This document shows, piece after piece, positions 16,807 to 25,102 of a stretch of 64,000 bases of DNA (positions within the stretch are counted from its first letter, which is position 1; each line of letters begins with the position of its first letter). Origin of the DNA: DASUPK01 sp963744105 (GTDB lineage Bacteria; Actinomycetota; Thermoleophilia; Solirubrobacterales; 70-9); the NCBI GenBank assembly GCA_963744105.1, contig CAVUSJ010000006.1, positions 186,001-250,000 of the forward strand. Reading direction: 5' to 3'. The position numbers and the translations under genes were made by a program. Under the pieces are notes generated by a model. The model was not told the origin of the DNA and made no database searches. It saw only the letters and a program-made list of their open reading frames with translations.

Positions 16807-17751
16807 CTATGAGCTTAGAGCGACGCGCTCCTTTGCCTCGACGGCGCCCAGGTGCCGCCGGAGGAAGTGCAGCTGGTCGGAGATCGAGCGGTCCCGCCAC
16901 TCGCCGACATAGATGTCGAAGTGCTGACAGGGGTGCTCGCGAACCTCGACGTGGCCCTTGGCTCGCCAGGCGGCTGCGCGCGCCGCGGCCGAGGGAGCGA
17001 CCGAATCGCGGTCGGCGATCACCAGCAGGATCGGGCAGCCGACCTTGTCCATCCGGGTGATCGCCCGGTTGGTCCACTCGGCGAACGCTGCTCGCCCGGT
17101 CACCTCGTTGCGCCATTCGGGCCCGGCGATCTCCTGCATGCCGGGCTCCGACTCCTCACTGCTCATCGCGGCAAGCGAACCGGGAGGCCCGACGGTGGGG
17201 ATCATCAGCGGCTCCTGGCCTCGCAGCATGCGCCAGGCGTCACGGGCGCCGCGGAGGGTCAGCTGAAGCTGCCGGCCGAGGCCCGCGTACTCGCCGACGT
17301 TGCGCAGGGTCGCGATGCCGTCGAGATCGGGCGTCTGGCAGATCACAGCGGCGATGCGAGGGTCCTCGGCGGCGACGTAGACGATGTGGCCACCCGACCA
17401 GGAGGTGCCCCAGAGGACGATTCGGTCGGGATCGACGCCCCCCAGCGTTCGCGCGAACTCGACCGCCGCCCTGTAGTCCTCGCGGTGGCGCGAGGGCCAG
17501 GCGAACTGCCGGGGCTCGCCGGTGGAGTCACCGAAGCAGCGGTAGTCGAAGAGCAGCACGTCGAGGCCGGCCTCCGCGAACGCCTCGGCGTAGGGGAGGA
17601 GGCCCGAGTCCCTCGTCCCGCCGAAGCCGTGTGCCATCACGACGCAGGGGCGGCCGCGATCGCCTGCGAACGCGTCGCCCTCGCCGACCAGGTGCCAGGC
17701 CGCGCAGGTCTCCCCGTGGCTCGGGAAGGTGATGTCCCGGCGGTCAGGCAG
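16807..17751 (-). CDS. Alpha/beta hydrolase, probable CTG start
   Basis: Catalytic region: MAHGFGGTRDSGL (oxyanion loop), nucleophile elbow GTSWSGGH, an acidic residue in LLVIADRDSVAP and a late HFDIY histidine. The first standard start, GTG 17640, would begin inside strand PCVVMAHGF and lose the conserved N-terminal strand. The frame continues upstream with sensible sequence (PDRRDITFPSHGETCAAWHL) back to a stop at 17767-17769, with no ATG, GTG or TTG. CTG 17751 has GGAGG six bases upstream and overlaps the monooxygenase stop, so I infer a CTG start (314 residues). Substrate unknown. Confidence 0.75.
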   Translation of the reverse strand: MPDRRDITFPSHGETCAAWHLVGEGDAFAGDRGRPCVVMAHGFGGTRDSGLLPYAEAFAEAGLDVLLFDYRCFGDSTGEPRQFAWPSRHREDYRAAVEFARTLGGVDPDRIVLWGTSWSGGHIVYVAAEDPRIAAVICQTPDLDGIATLRNVGEYAGLGRQLQLTLRGARDAWRMLRGQEPLMIPTVGPPGSLAAMSSEESEPGMQEIAGPEWRNEVTGRAAFAEWTNRAITRMDKVGCPILLVIADRDSVAPSAAARAAAWRAKGHVEVREHPCQHFDIYVGEWRDRSISDQLHFLRRHLGAVEAKERVALSS

Positions 17752-19120
17752 CTGCCGCCTCCGCCGTCAGGACGCGCCCGGCGAGCTTCGGCGCCATTCC
17801 CCGCTCCGCGCGCCGGCGCCCCGCCGGGATCTCACGCGTCCAGATGTCGTGCTCGTACGTGTACCACTCGATCTGCATCGTGTGGCGGGGCCGGTCGGTG
17901 TACGCCCCGGAGTGGATCTGCTGGTCGCGGCCAATCGTCTGCTCCATCTCGCTGACGGCCGGCACGGCGTAGTCACCGCCGGCGTAGCGCGCCACGAGCT
18001 TCGACTGCAGCTCGACGAACGGGAAGAGAGTCGGGATGGTCTGGGCGAAGCCGACGAAGGCGAGGTCGTCGATCCCGGGCTTGAAGACGCGCTTGTAGAG
18101 CGGGAAGCGGTTCTCCGGCGCCGAGAGGAAGTCCTGGTCGAAGAACGGGAAGGTGATCTTGTAGCCCGTGGCGTAGACGATTGCGTCGACTTCCTCCACC
18201 GAACCGTCCTCGAAGACGACGCTGCGCCCGTCGAGTCGCTCGACGTTGGGTTTCGCCACGGCGTCGCCCGAGCCGAGTCGCAGGAGCAGCTCGCTCGAGA
18301 CCGTCGGATGCGCCTCGAGGAAGTTGTGGTTGGGGTGGGGGAGGCCGAAGTCCTCCATCCGGCCGGAGGCGAGCCGCGGCAGGATGCGCGCCATCCGGCG
18401 CTGCAGCTTCAGCGGCAGGCGCGGGTTGACCTTCACCATCGTGTCCATCGGGCGGCCCATGAAGTACTTGGGCATCACCCAGGCACCGCTGCGGGTGGAG
18501 AGGAAGACCTTCTCGGCGACTCCCTTGCGGGAGAGCTCGGAGACGATGTCGACCGCGCTGTTCCCGATCCCGACGACCAGGACCCGCTTACCCATCAGGT
18601 CGAGCGGCTTCTGGGGACCGATGTAGTGATGGGAGTGGATCGTCTCCCCGTCGAAGCTCCCGTGGAAGTCCGGGTAGCGCGGGTCCCAGTGGTGCCCGTT
18701 GCCGACCACCAGGAAGTCGAACTCCTCCGCCGATCCGTCGCCCAGCGTGATCTCCCAGCCGCCGTTGGGCTTGCGCTCCGCGTGCTCGACCGGGGTCTCG
18801 AAGCGGATCCGGTCGCGCAGCGAGAACGCGTCGACGTAGCGGTGCAGGTACTCCAGGATCTGGGAGTGGTGCGGGTAGTCCGGGTACTCGTCCGGCCCCA
18901 TCGGCATGTCGCGGAAGGAGACGCCGTCGCGTGAGGTGTCGATGTGGAGCGACTGGTAGGCCGAGGAGCGGCCGTTCGGATTGCCGAAGTACCAGTTGCC
19001 GCCGATGTCGTCGCTGGCCTCGAAGCACGTGTACGGGAGGGCCCAGTCGGAGAAGGCCTTGCCGGTGGTCAGGCCGCTGATGCCGGCGCCGATCACGCAG
19101 GTTGTCGGTTTCGCGGACAT
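17744..19120 (-). CDS. Flavin-containing monooxygenase
   Basis: 458 residues. The N-terminal FAD Rossmann motif is CVIGAGISGLTTG, and an FMO-like signature occurs at FHGSFDGETIHSHHY. The NADPH-binding GxGxxA/S motif is VVGIGNSAVDIVSEL, followed by the ATG-type motif VYATGYKITFPF. Length and motifs fit class B flavoprotein monooxygenases (N- or S-oxidation, or Baeyer-Villiger type). It overlaps a downstream alpha/beta hydrolase by eight bases; a monooxygenase-hydrolase pair suggests sequential catabolism of a ketone or xenobiotic, which is inference. Confidence 0.88.
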   Translation of the reverse strand: MSAKPTTCVIGAGISGLTTGKAFSDWALPYTCFEASDDIGGNWYFGNPNGRSSAYQSLHIDTSRDGVSFRDMPMGPDEYPDYPHHSQILEYLHRYVDAFSLRDRIRFETPVEHAERKPNGGWEITLGDGSAEEFDFLVVGNGHHWDPRYPDFHGSFDGETIHSHHYIGPQKPLDLMGKRVLVVGIGNSAVDIVSELSRKGVAEKVFLSTRSGAWVMPKYFMGRPMDTMVKVNPRLPLKLQRRMARILPRLASGRMEDFGLPHPNHNFLEAHPTVSSELLLRLGSGDAVAKPNVERLDGRSVVFEDGSVEEVDAIVYATGYKITFPFFDQDFLSAPENRFPLYKRVFKPGIDDLAFVGFAQTIPTLFPFVELQSKLVARYAGGDYAVPAVSEMEQTIGRDQQIHSGAYTDRPRHTMQIEWYTYEHDIWTREIPAGRRRAERGMAPKLAGRVLTAEAAAA

Positions 19121-19162
19121 CGAGGACCGAAGGAGTCTAGGGAACTGGCTGGTCAGCCAGTT

Positions 19163-19909
19163 CTACACGTTCGCCGAGAAGTTGATCCCGAGGCTGTTGA
19201 GCAGGTCCTGCGCCCAGCGGTTGAAAGTGTCGAACCAGCCGGTGAGGATCGCGACGCCGAAGGCGATCAGGATCACGCCGCCGATCGCCATGATCACCGG
19301 GTAGTGCCTCTTGACCACGGCGAAGGCGGTCGTCATCCGGCTGAACGCCACTGAGGTGAGCAGGAAGGGGATCGCCAGGCCGGCCGAGTAGACGGCCAGC
19401 AACAGCCCGCCGTGAAGGGCCGAGCCCGAGACGGCCGCGGCGCTGAGGATGGCGGCGAGGGTGGGGCCGATGCAGGGGGTCCAGGCGAGCCCGAAGGCCA
19501 GGCCGGCGATCAGCGGGCCACCGGTTCCGGCGCGCTCAAGCAGCCCCTCGACGTGCCACTCCCGGTTGAGCTGCGGGATGAAGAGGGCGCTGACGAAGAG
19601 CACGCCCATCGCGATGATCACCCAGGCCGCGATCTTGTCGAGCAGGATCTGGTGCTCCTGCAGAGTGCTGCCGATGCCGGTCGCGCCTAGCCCCAGCAGG
19701 ATGAAGATCGCGGAGAAGCTGGAGACGAAGAGCAGGCTGGGGACGATGACGCGGCGCCAGTTCGCCTGCTCCAGGTCCGCTGCGGCGAGTCCCGTCACGG
19801 CGGAGAGATAGCCCGGCACCAGCGGGAGAACACAGGGGGAGAGGAACGAGACGATCCCGGCGGCCAGGGCCGTGAGAACGCCGATTCCCGCCGCGGGATC
19901 ACTGCTCAT
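19163..19909 (-). CDS. ccdA: Cytochrome c biogenesis/thiol-disulfide transporter CcdA
   Basis: 248 residues with six predicted membrane helices. The two conserved membrane cysteines lie in FLSPCVLPLVPGYLS and AWTPCIGPTLAAIL. CcdA moves reducing equivalents from cytoplasmic thioredoxin to external thiol proteins. No ResA, CcsA or ResB genes are in the window, so the partner lies elsewhere. ATG 19909 is chosen because the longer frame adds only non-conserved Arg-rich sequence. Confidence 0.9.
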   Translation of the reverse strand: MSSDPAAGIGVLTALAAGIVSFLSPCVLPLVPGYLSAVTGLAAADLEQANWRRVIVPSLLFVSSFSAIFILLGLGATGIGSTLQEHQILLDKIAAWVIIAMGVLFVSALFIPQLNREWHVEGLLERAGTGGPLIAGLAFGLAWTPCIGPTLAAILSAAAVSGSALHGGLLLAVYSAGLAIPFLLTSVAFSRMTTAFAVVKRHYPVIMAIGGVILIAFGVAILTGWFDTFNRWAQDLLNSLGINFSANV

Positions 19910-20009
19910 CAGGCAGATTCTGGCGGACGAAGGGTCTCGGACCGGCGCTCCCACGCGGAGGAGACACGGACCGTGATTTGTACGGAGTGGATCTGCGGCT
20001 CGACACTGA

Positions 20010-20152
20010 TGTCCGGGCATACGGGCGGCCCTAGGGTTCCGCCTGCATCCGGATCCCCCGGCCAACGGCACCCGTTTTAGGCGTCCAGCACGTTGGCCAA
20101 CCCGGCGAGGCGGCCTTCATCCCCCTGGGGTCGCCTCGCCGGTCTCTTTTTT
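20010..20152 (+). ncRNA. Probable structured RNA ending in an intrinsic terminator
   Basis: Between divergent-facing minus-strand genes the plus strand can form three successive hairpins: GGCGG/CCGCC (20024-20043), GGCCAACG/CGTTGGCC (20060-20098) and a strong terminator. No plus-strand gene lies upstream or downstream for over 2 kb, so a stand-alone small RNA is the simplest reading. The CTAGGGTTCCG block resembles the ykkC/guanidine-I class, but the required GTCCGAGAG block is absent. The 5' end and promoter are not defined. Confidence 0.4.
20102..20152 (+). terminator. Rho-independent terminator
   Basis: Perfect 11-bp stem CCGGCGAGGCG (20102-20112) with CGCCTCGCCGG (20132-20142), followed immediately by TCTCTTTTTT (20143-20152). 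The T-run lies only on the plus-strand side, so it terminates plus-strand transcription. That is unexpected because both flanking genes are on the minus strand. Confidence 0.85.
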
Positions 20153-20197
20153 CGGGCCGTTGTTTGGGCGTCCCCGAACGCGACGTAAACAAGCGTC

Positions 20198-21088
20198 CTA
20201 CGGAGCCGGTCCCGGGTCCTGTCCGAGGATCCCGCGCATCGTCCGCGCCGCCTTCGGGGCCAGCTCGCGGGCGTTGTTGTTGAACATCACGTGGACCTGC
20301 TCGGCCTCCGAGTCGAGCTCCCTCGCCCGCCCGGCGATCTCCTCCAACTCCTTCTTCGGGTAGTCGTAGTCGAAGCGCTCGGCGACGCTGCGGCCGTGGA
20401 GATAGCCCTCGGTGTTGCGGCCGTGGCAGCGCATGTACGCGAGGGAATCGTTGGTCACGGCGTCGACCGGCGGGAAGATCGGCACGTGGTCGCCGGGCGG
20501 CGAGTCGACGCACACGAAGACCGCGTCGTGCGCCGAAAGCCAGTCGAGCACCTTCTCGAATCGCTTCGAGGAGGCCCAGCTGCGGCGGCGGAATTCGACC
20601 GCGACCGGGGTGGGGGCGAGGCCGTCGATCACCGGCGCGAGCTCGTCCAGGTCGTTCTCCCGCGGGTCGAAGGCGGGGGTGAGCTGGAGGAGATAGGCGC
20701 CGAGCTTGCCGGCGTCCGCCAGCGGCTTCATCGCCTCGGCCGTCCGGCGCACCATCTCGTCGAGCAGCGCCCAGTCGAGGACCACGCGGCCTCGGTCGGT
20801 CGTCTCGGCATCGTCCCGCAGGTCCGGCGGCAGCTCCCTGAGCTGCGCGGCGTGATGGGAGAGCAGCTTGTGGAGCTTCACGTCGAAGCGGAACCCCTCC
20901 GGCGTCCGCCTGGCCCAGCCCTCGGCTGTCTTCGCCGACGGGATCGCGTAGAAGCTCGAGTTGAGCTCCACCGCGTCGAAGCGCTCCGCGTAGAAGTCGA
21001 GACGGTCCTTCGCCGCGAGCCCCTTCGGGTACCAGTGCTCGACGAAGCCCGGGTCGGACCAGCTCGAGGTGCCGACGACGATCGCCAC
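20198..21088 (-). CDS. DUF72 family protein
   Basis: 296 residues from a GTG start. Family motifs are VVGTSSWSDPGFVEHWYPKG, FDAVELNSSFYAIPS, GLAPTPVAVEFRRRSW and the late VHVMFNNNA. DUF72 (YecE) proteins have a TIM-barrel fold and unknown activity. A second, shorter DUF72 gene lies at 23995-24732; the two are divergent from each other (VGTSSW versus VGCSGW starts). The gene lies sixteen bases upstream of nothing coding on its strand before the RNA region. Confidence 0.85.
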   Translation of the reverse strand: MAIVVGTSSWSDPGFVEHWYPKGLAAKDRLDFYAERFDAVELNSSFYAIPSAKTAEGWARRTPEGFRFDVKLHKLLSHHAAQLRELPPDLRDDAETTDRGRVVLDWALLDEMVRRTAEAMKPLADAGKLGAYLLQLTPAFDPRENDLDELAPVIDGLAPTPVAVEFRRRSWASSKRFEKVLDWLSAHDAVFVCVDSPPGDHVPIFPPVDAVTNDSLAYMRCHGRNTEGYLHGRSVAERFDYDYPKKELEEIAGRARELDSEAEQVHVMFNNNARELAPKAARTMRGILGQDPGPAP

Positions 21089-21092
21089 AGGC

Positions 21093-21377
21093 TCAGTAGG
21101 GGCGAATCAAGCGAGGCCGGCGCCGGCGGGGAGGACGTTGCCATTCGGGCCTCTCCCAGGCGAGCTTCGCCTCCGCGATCGCCTCCTGCTCCACCCTTGG
21201 ATGGCAGGATCGGCAGACGGGCTCGAGGTTCTCCGGCACGTCGAGCCCCCCGTATCGCCTGGGCATCTTGTGGTGGGCAACCAGGTCTTCACGCGAGCCG
21301 CAGGCGACGCAGGCCGCGCCGGACGTGACCATCGCCGAGAGCACGTGCCAGGGCAGGTGTGCGGGGTCCTGCTTCAT
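21093..21377 (-). CDS. Small HNH endonuclease domain protein
   Basis: 94 residues. ACVACGSREDLVAHHKMPRR gives the first zinc CxxC and the HH of the HNH motif, followed by LDVPENLEPVCRSCHPRVE, which has the Asn and the second CxxC. The basic tail is PPRRRRPRLIRPY. Single-domain HNH proteins occur both in mobile elements and as chromosomal nucleases. Its end lies four bases from the DUF72 start, suggesting co-transcription. Confidence 0.8.
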   Translation of the reverse strand: MKQDPAHLPWHVLSAMVTSGAACVACGSREDLVAHHKMPRRYGGLDVPENLEPVCRSCHPRVEQEAIAEAKLAWERPEWQRPPRRRRPRLIRPY

Positions 21378-21456
21378 CGCACCGATTCCACATGGTGGAC
21401 CGGATGTGGCGGGCCGCCGTGCGTAGGGAATGCACGGGAAGATGAGTTATGGAAAC

Positions 21457-21915
21457 TCAGGCGAGGAGCTTCTCGTACCAGCGATTCGCCCTCGGATTCG
21501 AGTTGTAGTCCTCGATATCGCGGTATCCCGCCTCCGTGTACATGCGGTTGGCCTCGACGAGGCGCGAGTTCGTGTCCAGGCGAATCGCCCGCAGGCCGCG
21601 ATGCCGGGCACGTCGCTCCAGCTCCTCGAGGATCCGTTTGGCCACGCCGGCGCCTCGGTACTCCGGGACCACGTACATGCGCTTGATCTCCGCTGTATCC
21701 GTACCCGCAAGTCGCAGGGCTCCGATGCCGACCGGCTCCTGGCCCGCGTACGCCACGAGCCTGTCGCTGTCCGCGCTGATCGCATCTGCCAGCGACCTGT
21801 TCGGCCGCTTCGCGCAGTTGTGCGCGCCGCGCTCCTCGACCTCCGCGCGCATCGCCTGGGCGAGCCGGAGCGTCACCGGGTCGCCGGGCGCTGCCTCTCT
21901 CAACTCGATCTCCAT
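21457..21915 (-). CDS. GNAT-family N-acetyltransferase
   Basis: 152 residues from ATG 21915 (MEIELREAAPGDP); ATG 21942 would add nine non-conserved residues. Acetyl-CoA binding motif A is IKRMYVVPEYRGAGVAKRIL (R/QxxGxG/A), followed by LRLDTN-like IRLDTNSRLVEANRMYTEAG. The family acetylates small molecules or peptides; the substrate is not deducible. Confidence 0.88.
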   Translation of the reverse strand: MEIELREAAPGDPVTLRLAQAMRAEVEERGAHNCAKRPNRSLADAISADSDRLVAYAGQEPVGIGALRLAGTDTAEIKRMYVVPEYRGAGVAKRILEELERRARHRGLRAIRLDTNSRLVEANRMYTEAGYRDIEDYNSNPRANRWYEKLLA

Positions 21916-21964
21916 CCCCCAAAAGTTGACATAACGATGCACCGGGTTATCGCCGGCAATCCGC

Positions 21965-22339
21965 TCAGGCCGAGGTGGCGATCAAGCCGACGGTGGCGAG
22001 GCAGAGGAGGACCCCTCCCCTCATCAGCCACCTGGTCTCGACGCGGGAGCTCTGGATCATCTCCCCTCGATCGACCGCCGCCTCGACCCTGCGCGACCTG
22101 AGCGAGCCGTAGCTGAACAGGGCGACCGAGTACAGCGCCCAGCCGACACCGACGACGAGATAGGGCCACTCCGTGCTCGTCCCGCTGAGCTCCGGGACGA
22201 CGCGGCCCACAGCGATGGCCACCGCGATCGAGGTGAGCGCCGTCCGCCACCAGGCGAGCTCAGTGCGCTCGGCGGCCAGGCGCGTGCGCCTGATCGCATC
22301 CCATCCCTCGCTCGGGACCTTTGATTCCTCGGCTGGCAT
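21965..22339 (-). CDS. DUF202 family membrane protein
   Basis: 124 residues. LAAERTELAWWRTALTSIAV is the DUF202 signature at the start of the first helix, followed by two further membrane helices (YLVVGVGWALYSVALF and VLLCLATVGLIA). The role of the family is unknown. It is divergent from the phosphatase gene at 22364, with 24 bases between start codons, so promoters must overlap the coding ends. Confidence 0.85.
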   Translation of the reverse strand: MPAEESKVPSEGWDAIRRTRLAAERTELAWWRTALTSIAVAIAVGRVVPELSGTSTEWPYLVVGVGWALYSVALFSYGSLRSRRVEAAVDRGEMIQSSRVETRWLMRGGVLLCLATVGLIATSA

Positions 22340-22363
22340 CGGTACCGATTTACGATTAAACAG

Positions 22364-23998
22364 ATGCCGGTCAGGGATCGAGAGCTCGTCAACCCACCCC
22401 CCACGCTCGCGGGCCTTCAGGAGCTCTCGGGGCCGGCCCTGATCGCCATGCTCCTAGCCAGCGCGATCGCGGTGCTGGACGGGCTCACCTCCAGCCAACT
22501 GGTGATCGTCGGCCTGCTCGCGATCCCCCCGGTGATCGCGGCGATGAGCGCCTCACTCCCCGAGACGGCGGTGGTCGCGGCCTTCTGCATCGTCCTCGCC
22601 CTCCTTTCGATCCTCTGGAACCAGGGGATCGATCACGGGCAGCGCCTAGTCGCCCTGACCACGGTCTCCGCCGGTGCGCTGGTGGGACTCTGGGTGGCGA
22701 GCCTGCGCCTCCGGCTGAACCGCGAGCAGGCGGCATCCGAGCTGCTGGCCGACGCGGGCGCCCTGATGGAGGACGCCCTGGACCAGCGGGAGCGCGCGCA
22801 GCATCTCGCCGACCTCGCGGTCAACGGCCTCGGCGACGTCGCGATGGTCGACATCGTCATGGCGGACGGGTCCATTCAGCGAATGGCGGCCAAGGGCAAG
22901 AACACCGAGCTCGCCGACCTCTTCGTGCAGCTCCGGGCGGGAACGCCGATCGATCCCCATGGCCCCCATCCGGTGGCCGAGGTGATCCGGACCGGCCGGA
23001 CCATGTACCTGGATCAGCTCTCCGACAAGGAGATCGACCAGATCACGACCCGCGAGAACGAGCGAGAGCTGCTTCGGGCGCATCGCTTCAAGTCGTGCAT
23101 CGTCCTGCCCTTGGGCGCGCGCGGCTCGGTGCTCGGCGCGCTGACCCTCTGGATCATCCGGCCGGCGAAGGCGTTCGACGAAACCGCGCGCCGAACGGCC
23201 AGGCGCCTGGCCGACCGTGCCGCGCTGGCTCTCGACAACGCGCGCCTCCACGAGCAGCAGTCCCATATCGCCTCCGTCCTCCAGCACAGCCTCCTACCCC
23301 GCTCGCTGCCGGAGATCGGGGGCTTCGAGGCTTCCTCACGCTTCCTCCCAGCCGGAGAGGCGTATGAGGTGGGTGGCGACTTCTACGACGTCTTCCGCAG
23401 CGGCTCGGGCGCCTGGACCGCGGTCATCGGCGACGTGTGCGGCAAGGGCCCGGAGGCCGCCTCCCTCACCGCTCTGGCCCGCTACACCATCCGCACGGCG
23501 TCCTCGCCGGAGAGCGCTCCGAGCCAGGTTCTCCGGACCCTGCACGACTCGATCAGCTCGGAGCAGGCCGACATGCGCTTCTGCACAGCGGCGCTGGCGC
23601 GCATCGAGGCACCGTCGAACGGCCGCGGCTCCGCCCGCCTGACGGTCGCGCTCGGCGGTCACCCGCTGCCCCTGATCCTGCGCAAGAACGGGCGCGTCGA
23701 CGCGGTCGGCGAGCCCGGAACGCTCCTGGGGGTCCTCCCCGCCCCGATGATCGAGGACGTGGAGGCCACGCTGGCCCTGGGTGACGCACTGATCCTCTAC
23801 ACGGACGGGATGCTCGACGTCGGCGACCGCAGCACCAGCGACGATCCGGAGTGGCTCGCCCGCGAGCTCGCCAAGTCGGCCGGAAAGGGAGCCGATGAGA
23901 TCGCGGAAGAGCTGTCGCAGGCCGCGATCCAGCGTCACGGCGGCGAGCCGCGTGACGACATCGCCGTGCTCGTGCTGCATCGCAGCGGCGCTCGTTGA
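22364..23998 (+). CDS. Membrane GAF-PP2C (SpoIIE-type) serine phosphatase
   Basis: 544 residues. Three to four membrane helices occupy about residues 20-115, followed by a short coiled segment, a GAF domain at about 130-300 (FKSCIVLPLGARGSVLGALTL) and a PP2C/SpoIIE phosphatase domain at about 310-540. Metal-binding motifs are GGDFYDVF, VIGDVCGKGPEAA, ILYTDGMLD and DDIAVLVL. Such proteins dephosphorylate anti-anti-sigma factors in partner-switch pathways. No STAS or HATPase partner is in the window. It is translationally coupled (TTGA) to a DUF72 gene. Confidence 0.9.
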   Translation: MPVRDRELVNPPPTLAGLQELSGPALIAMLLASAIAVLDGLTSSQLVIVGLLAIPPVIAAMSASLPETAVVAAFCIVLALLSILWNQGIDHGQRLVALTTVSAGALVGLWVASLRLRLNREQAASELLADAGALMEDALDQRERAQHLADLAVNGLGDVAMVDIVMADGSIQRMAAKGKNTELADLFVQLRAGTPIDPHGPHPVAEVIRTGRTMYLDQLSDKEIDQITTRENERELLRAHRFKSCIVLPLGARGSVLGALTLWIIRPAKAFDETARRTARRLADRAALALDNARLHEQQSHIASVLQHSLLPRSLPEIGGFEASSRFLPAGEAYEVGGDFYDVFRSGSGAWTAVIGDVCGKGPEAASLTALARYTIRTASSPESAPSQVLRTLHDSISSEQADMRFCTAALARIEAPSNGRGSARLTVALGGHPLPLILRKNGRVDAVGEPGTLLGVLPAPMIEDVEATLALGDALILYTDGMLDVGDRSTSDDPEWLARELAKSAGKGADEIAEELSQAAIQRHGGEPRDDIAVLVLHRSGAR

Positions 23999-24732
23999 CG
24001 CGGAGGCCGGTGCACGTCGGCTGCTCGGGCTGGGTCTACCCCCACTGGCGCGAGCGCTTCTATCCGAAGGGCCTGCCGCAGCGCCGGTGGCTCCCGTACT
24101 ACGCGGAGCATTTCGACACCGTCGAGATCAACAACACCTTCTACCGGCTGCCCAAGCCGGCGGCCGTCGAGGGCTGGATCGAGCAGAGCCCTCCCGGGTT
24201 CATCTTCGCCGTGAAGGCCAGCCGTTATCTGACCCACATCAAGCGGCTCAAGACGGTGGACCCGTACGTCGGGCGGTTCTACGAGCCGCTCGAGGCGCTC
24301 ACCCGGACCGAGAAGTTCGGACCGCTGCTCTGGCAGTTCCCGGCGAACTTTCACCGGGACGTCGACCGCCTCTCGGGTGCTCTCCGGGCGCTGCCGCAGG
24401 GCCGGCATGCCTTCGAGTTCCGGCACGAAAGCTGGTTCACCGATGAGGTGTACGGACTGCTGCGAATGCATGACGCCGCGCTCGTCATCGGCGACGAGTC
24501 ATCCCGCTGGGTCAGCACGCCACACGTCCGCACCGCCGACTGGACCTACATCCGCCTGCACCACGGCTCTCGCGGGCGCCACGGCAACTACTCCCGGGCG
24601 GAGATCGAGACCTGGGCGCGACGGCTCTCGCAATGGCGGCGAGACACTGAGGTCTTCCTCTACTTCAACAACGACTGGGACGGTTACGCCCTGCGCAACG
24701 CGCGGCTGCTGAAGGACCTGCTCAAGGTCTGA
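23995..24732 (+). CDS. DUF72 family protein, second copy
   Basis: 245 residues from TTG 23995, which overlaps the phosphatase stop by four bases (TTGA). Motifs are VHVGCSGWVYPHWRERFYPKG, FDTVEINNTFYRLP, FAVKASRYLTH, HAFEFRHESWF and VFLYFNNDWDGYA, the fullest form of the DUF72/YecE signature. A TIM barrel is expected; the activity is unknown. The overlap with a signalling phosphatase is the only functional hint. Confidence 0.88.
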   Translation: MTRRPVHVGCSGWVYPHWRERFYPKGLPQRRWLPYYAEHFDTVEINNTFYRLPKPAAVEGWIEQSPPGFIFAVKASRYLTHIKRLKTVDPYVGRFYEPLEALTRTEKFGPLLWQFPANFHRDVDRLSGALRALPQGRHAFEFRHESWFTDEVYGLLRMHDAALVIGDESSRWVSTPHVRTADWTYIRLHHGSRGRHGNYSRAEIETWARRLSQWRRDTEVFLYFNNDWDGYALRNARLLKDLLKV

Positions 24733-24739
24733 CCTCGGG

Positions 24740-25078
24740 CTAGCGCCGGCGCCAGCTGCCGCCGAGCAGCTTGCCGAGCCTTCCCGTGCGGCGCGGGCTG
24801 AACTCGGGAGCGCCCTTCTCGGGCGTCGGCAGCTGGGCCGCCGCCGCCGAGTCGATCGTCAGGCGCACCGCGCGCTCGGCGGTGCGGGCCACCTCCGGCG
24901 CGTCGACGAAGCGCAGCTCCCTTTCGGTGTTCTCGATGATGAAGCCGTCCAGGATGTGCTCGCGATAGTTGTCGACGACCTCGTCGACGATTCCCACCTG
25001 CTGTCCGTCCGCGGCGTAGACGGGCGTGCCGCGCTTCACGGCGGCGTAGTGGATCGGGTTGCCGTCGTCCGTTCCCAC
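24740..25078 (-). CDS. PRC-barrel-like protein
   Basis: 112 residues. The segment KRGTPVYAADGQQVGIVDEVVDN resembles the start of a PRC-barrel (small beta-barrel found in RimM and photosynthetic reaction-centre proteins) followed by DGFIIENTERELRFVDAPEV. The basic C-terminus is GRLGKLLGGSWRRR. Stress-related PRC-barrel proteins of this size are common in actinobacteria; function unknown. It is convergent with the DUF72 gene. Confidence 0.6.
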   Translation of the reverse strand: MGTDDGNPIHYAAVKRGTPVYAADGQQVGIVDEVVDNYREHILDGFIIENTERELRFVDAPEVARTAERAVRLTIDSAAAAQLPTPEKGAPEFSPRRTGRLGKLLGGSWRRR

Positions 25079-25102
25079 ACGATGAAATATAGAAGTGGCC
25101 GG

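Noticed and set aside
20021..20100. Guanidine-I (ykkC) riboswitch
   Set aside because: CTAGGGTTCCG matches, but the GTCCGAGAG core and the GGGA...CCCGGGAGA end are missing and no transporter or carboxylase gene follows.
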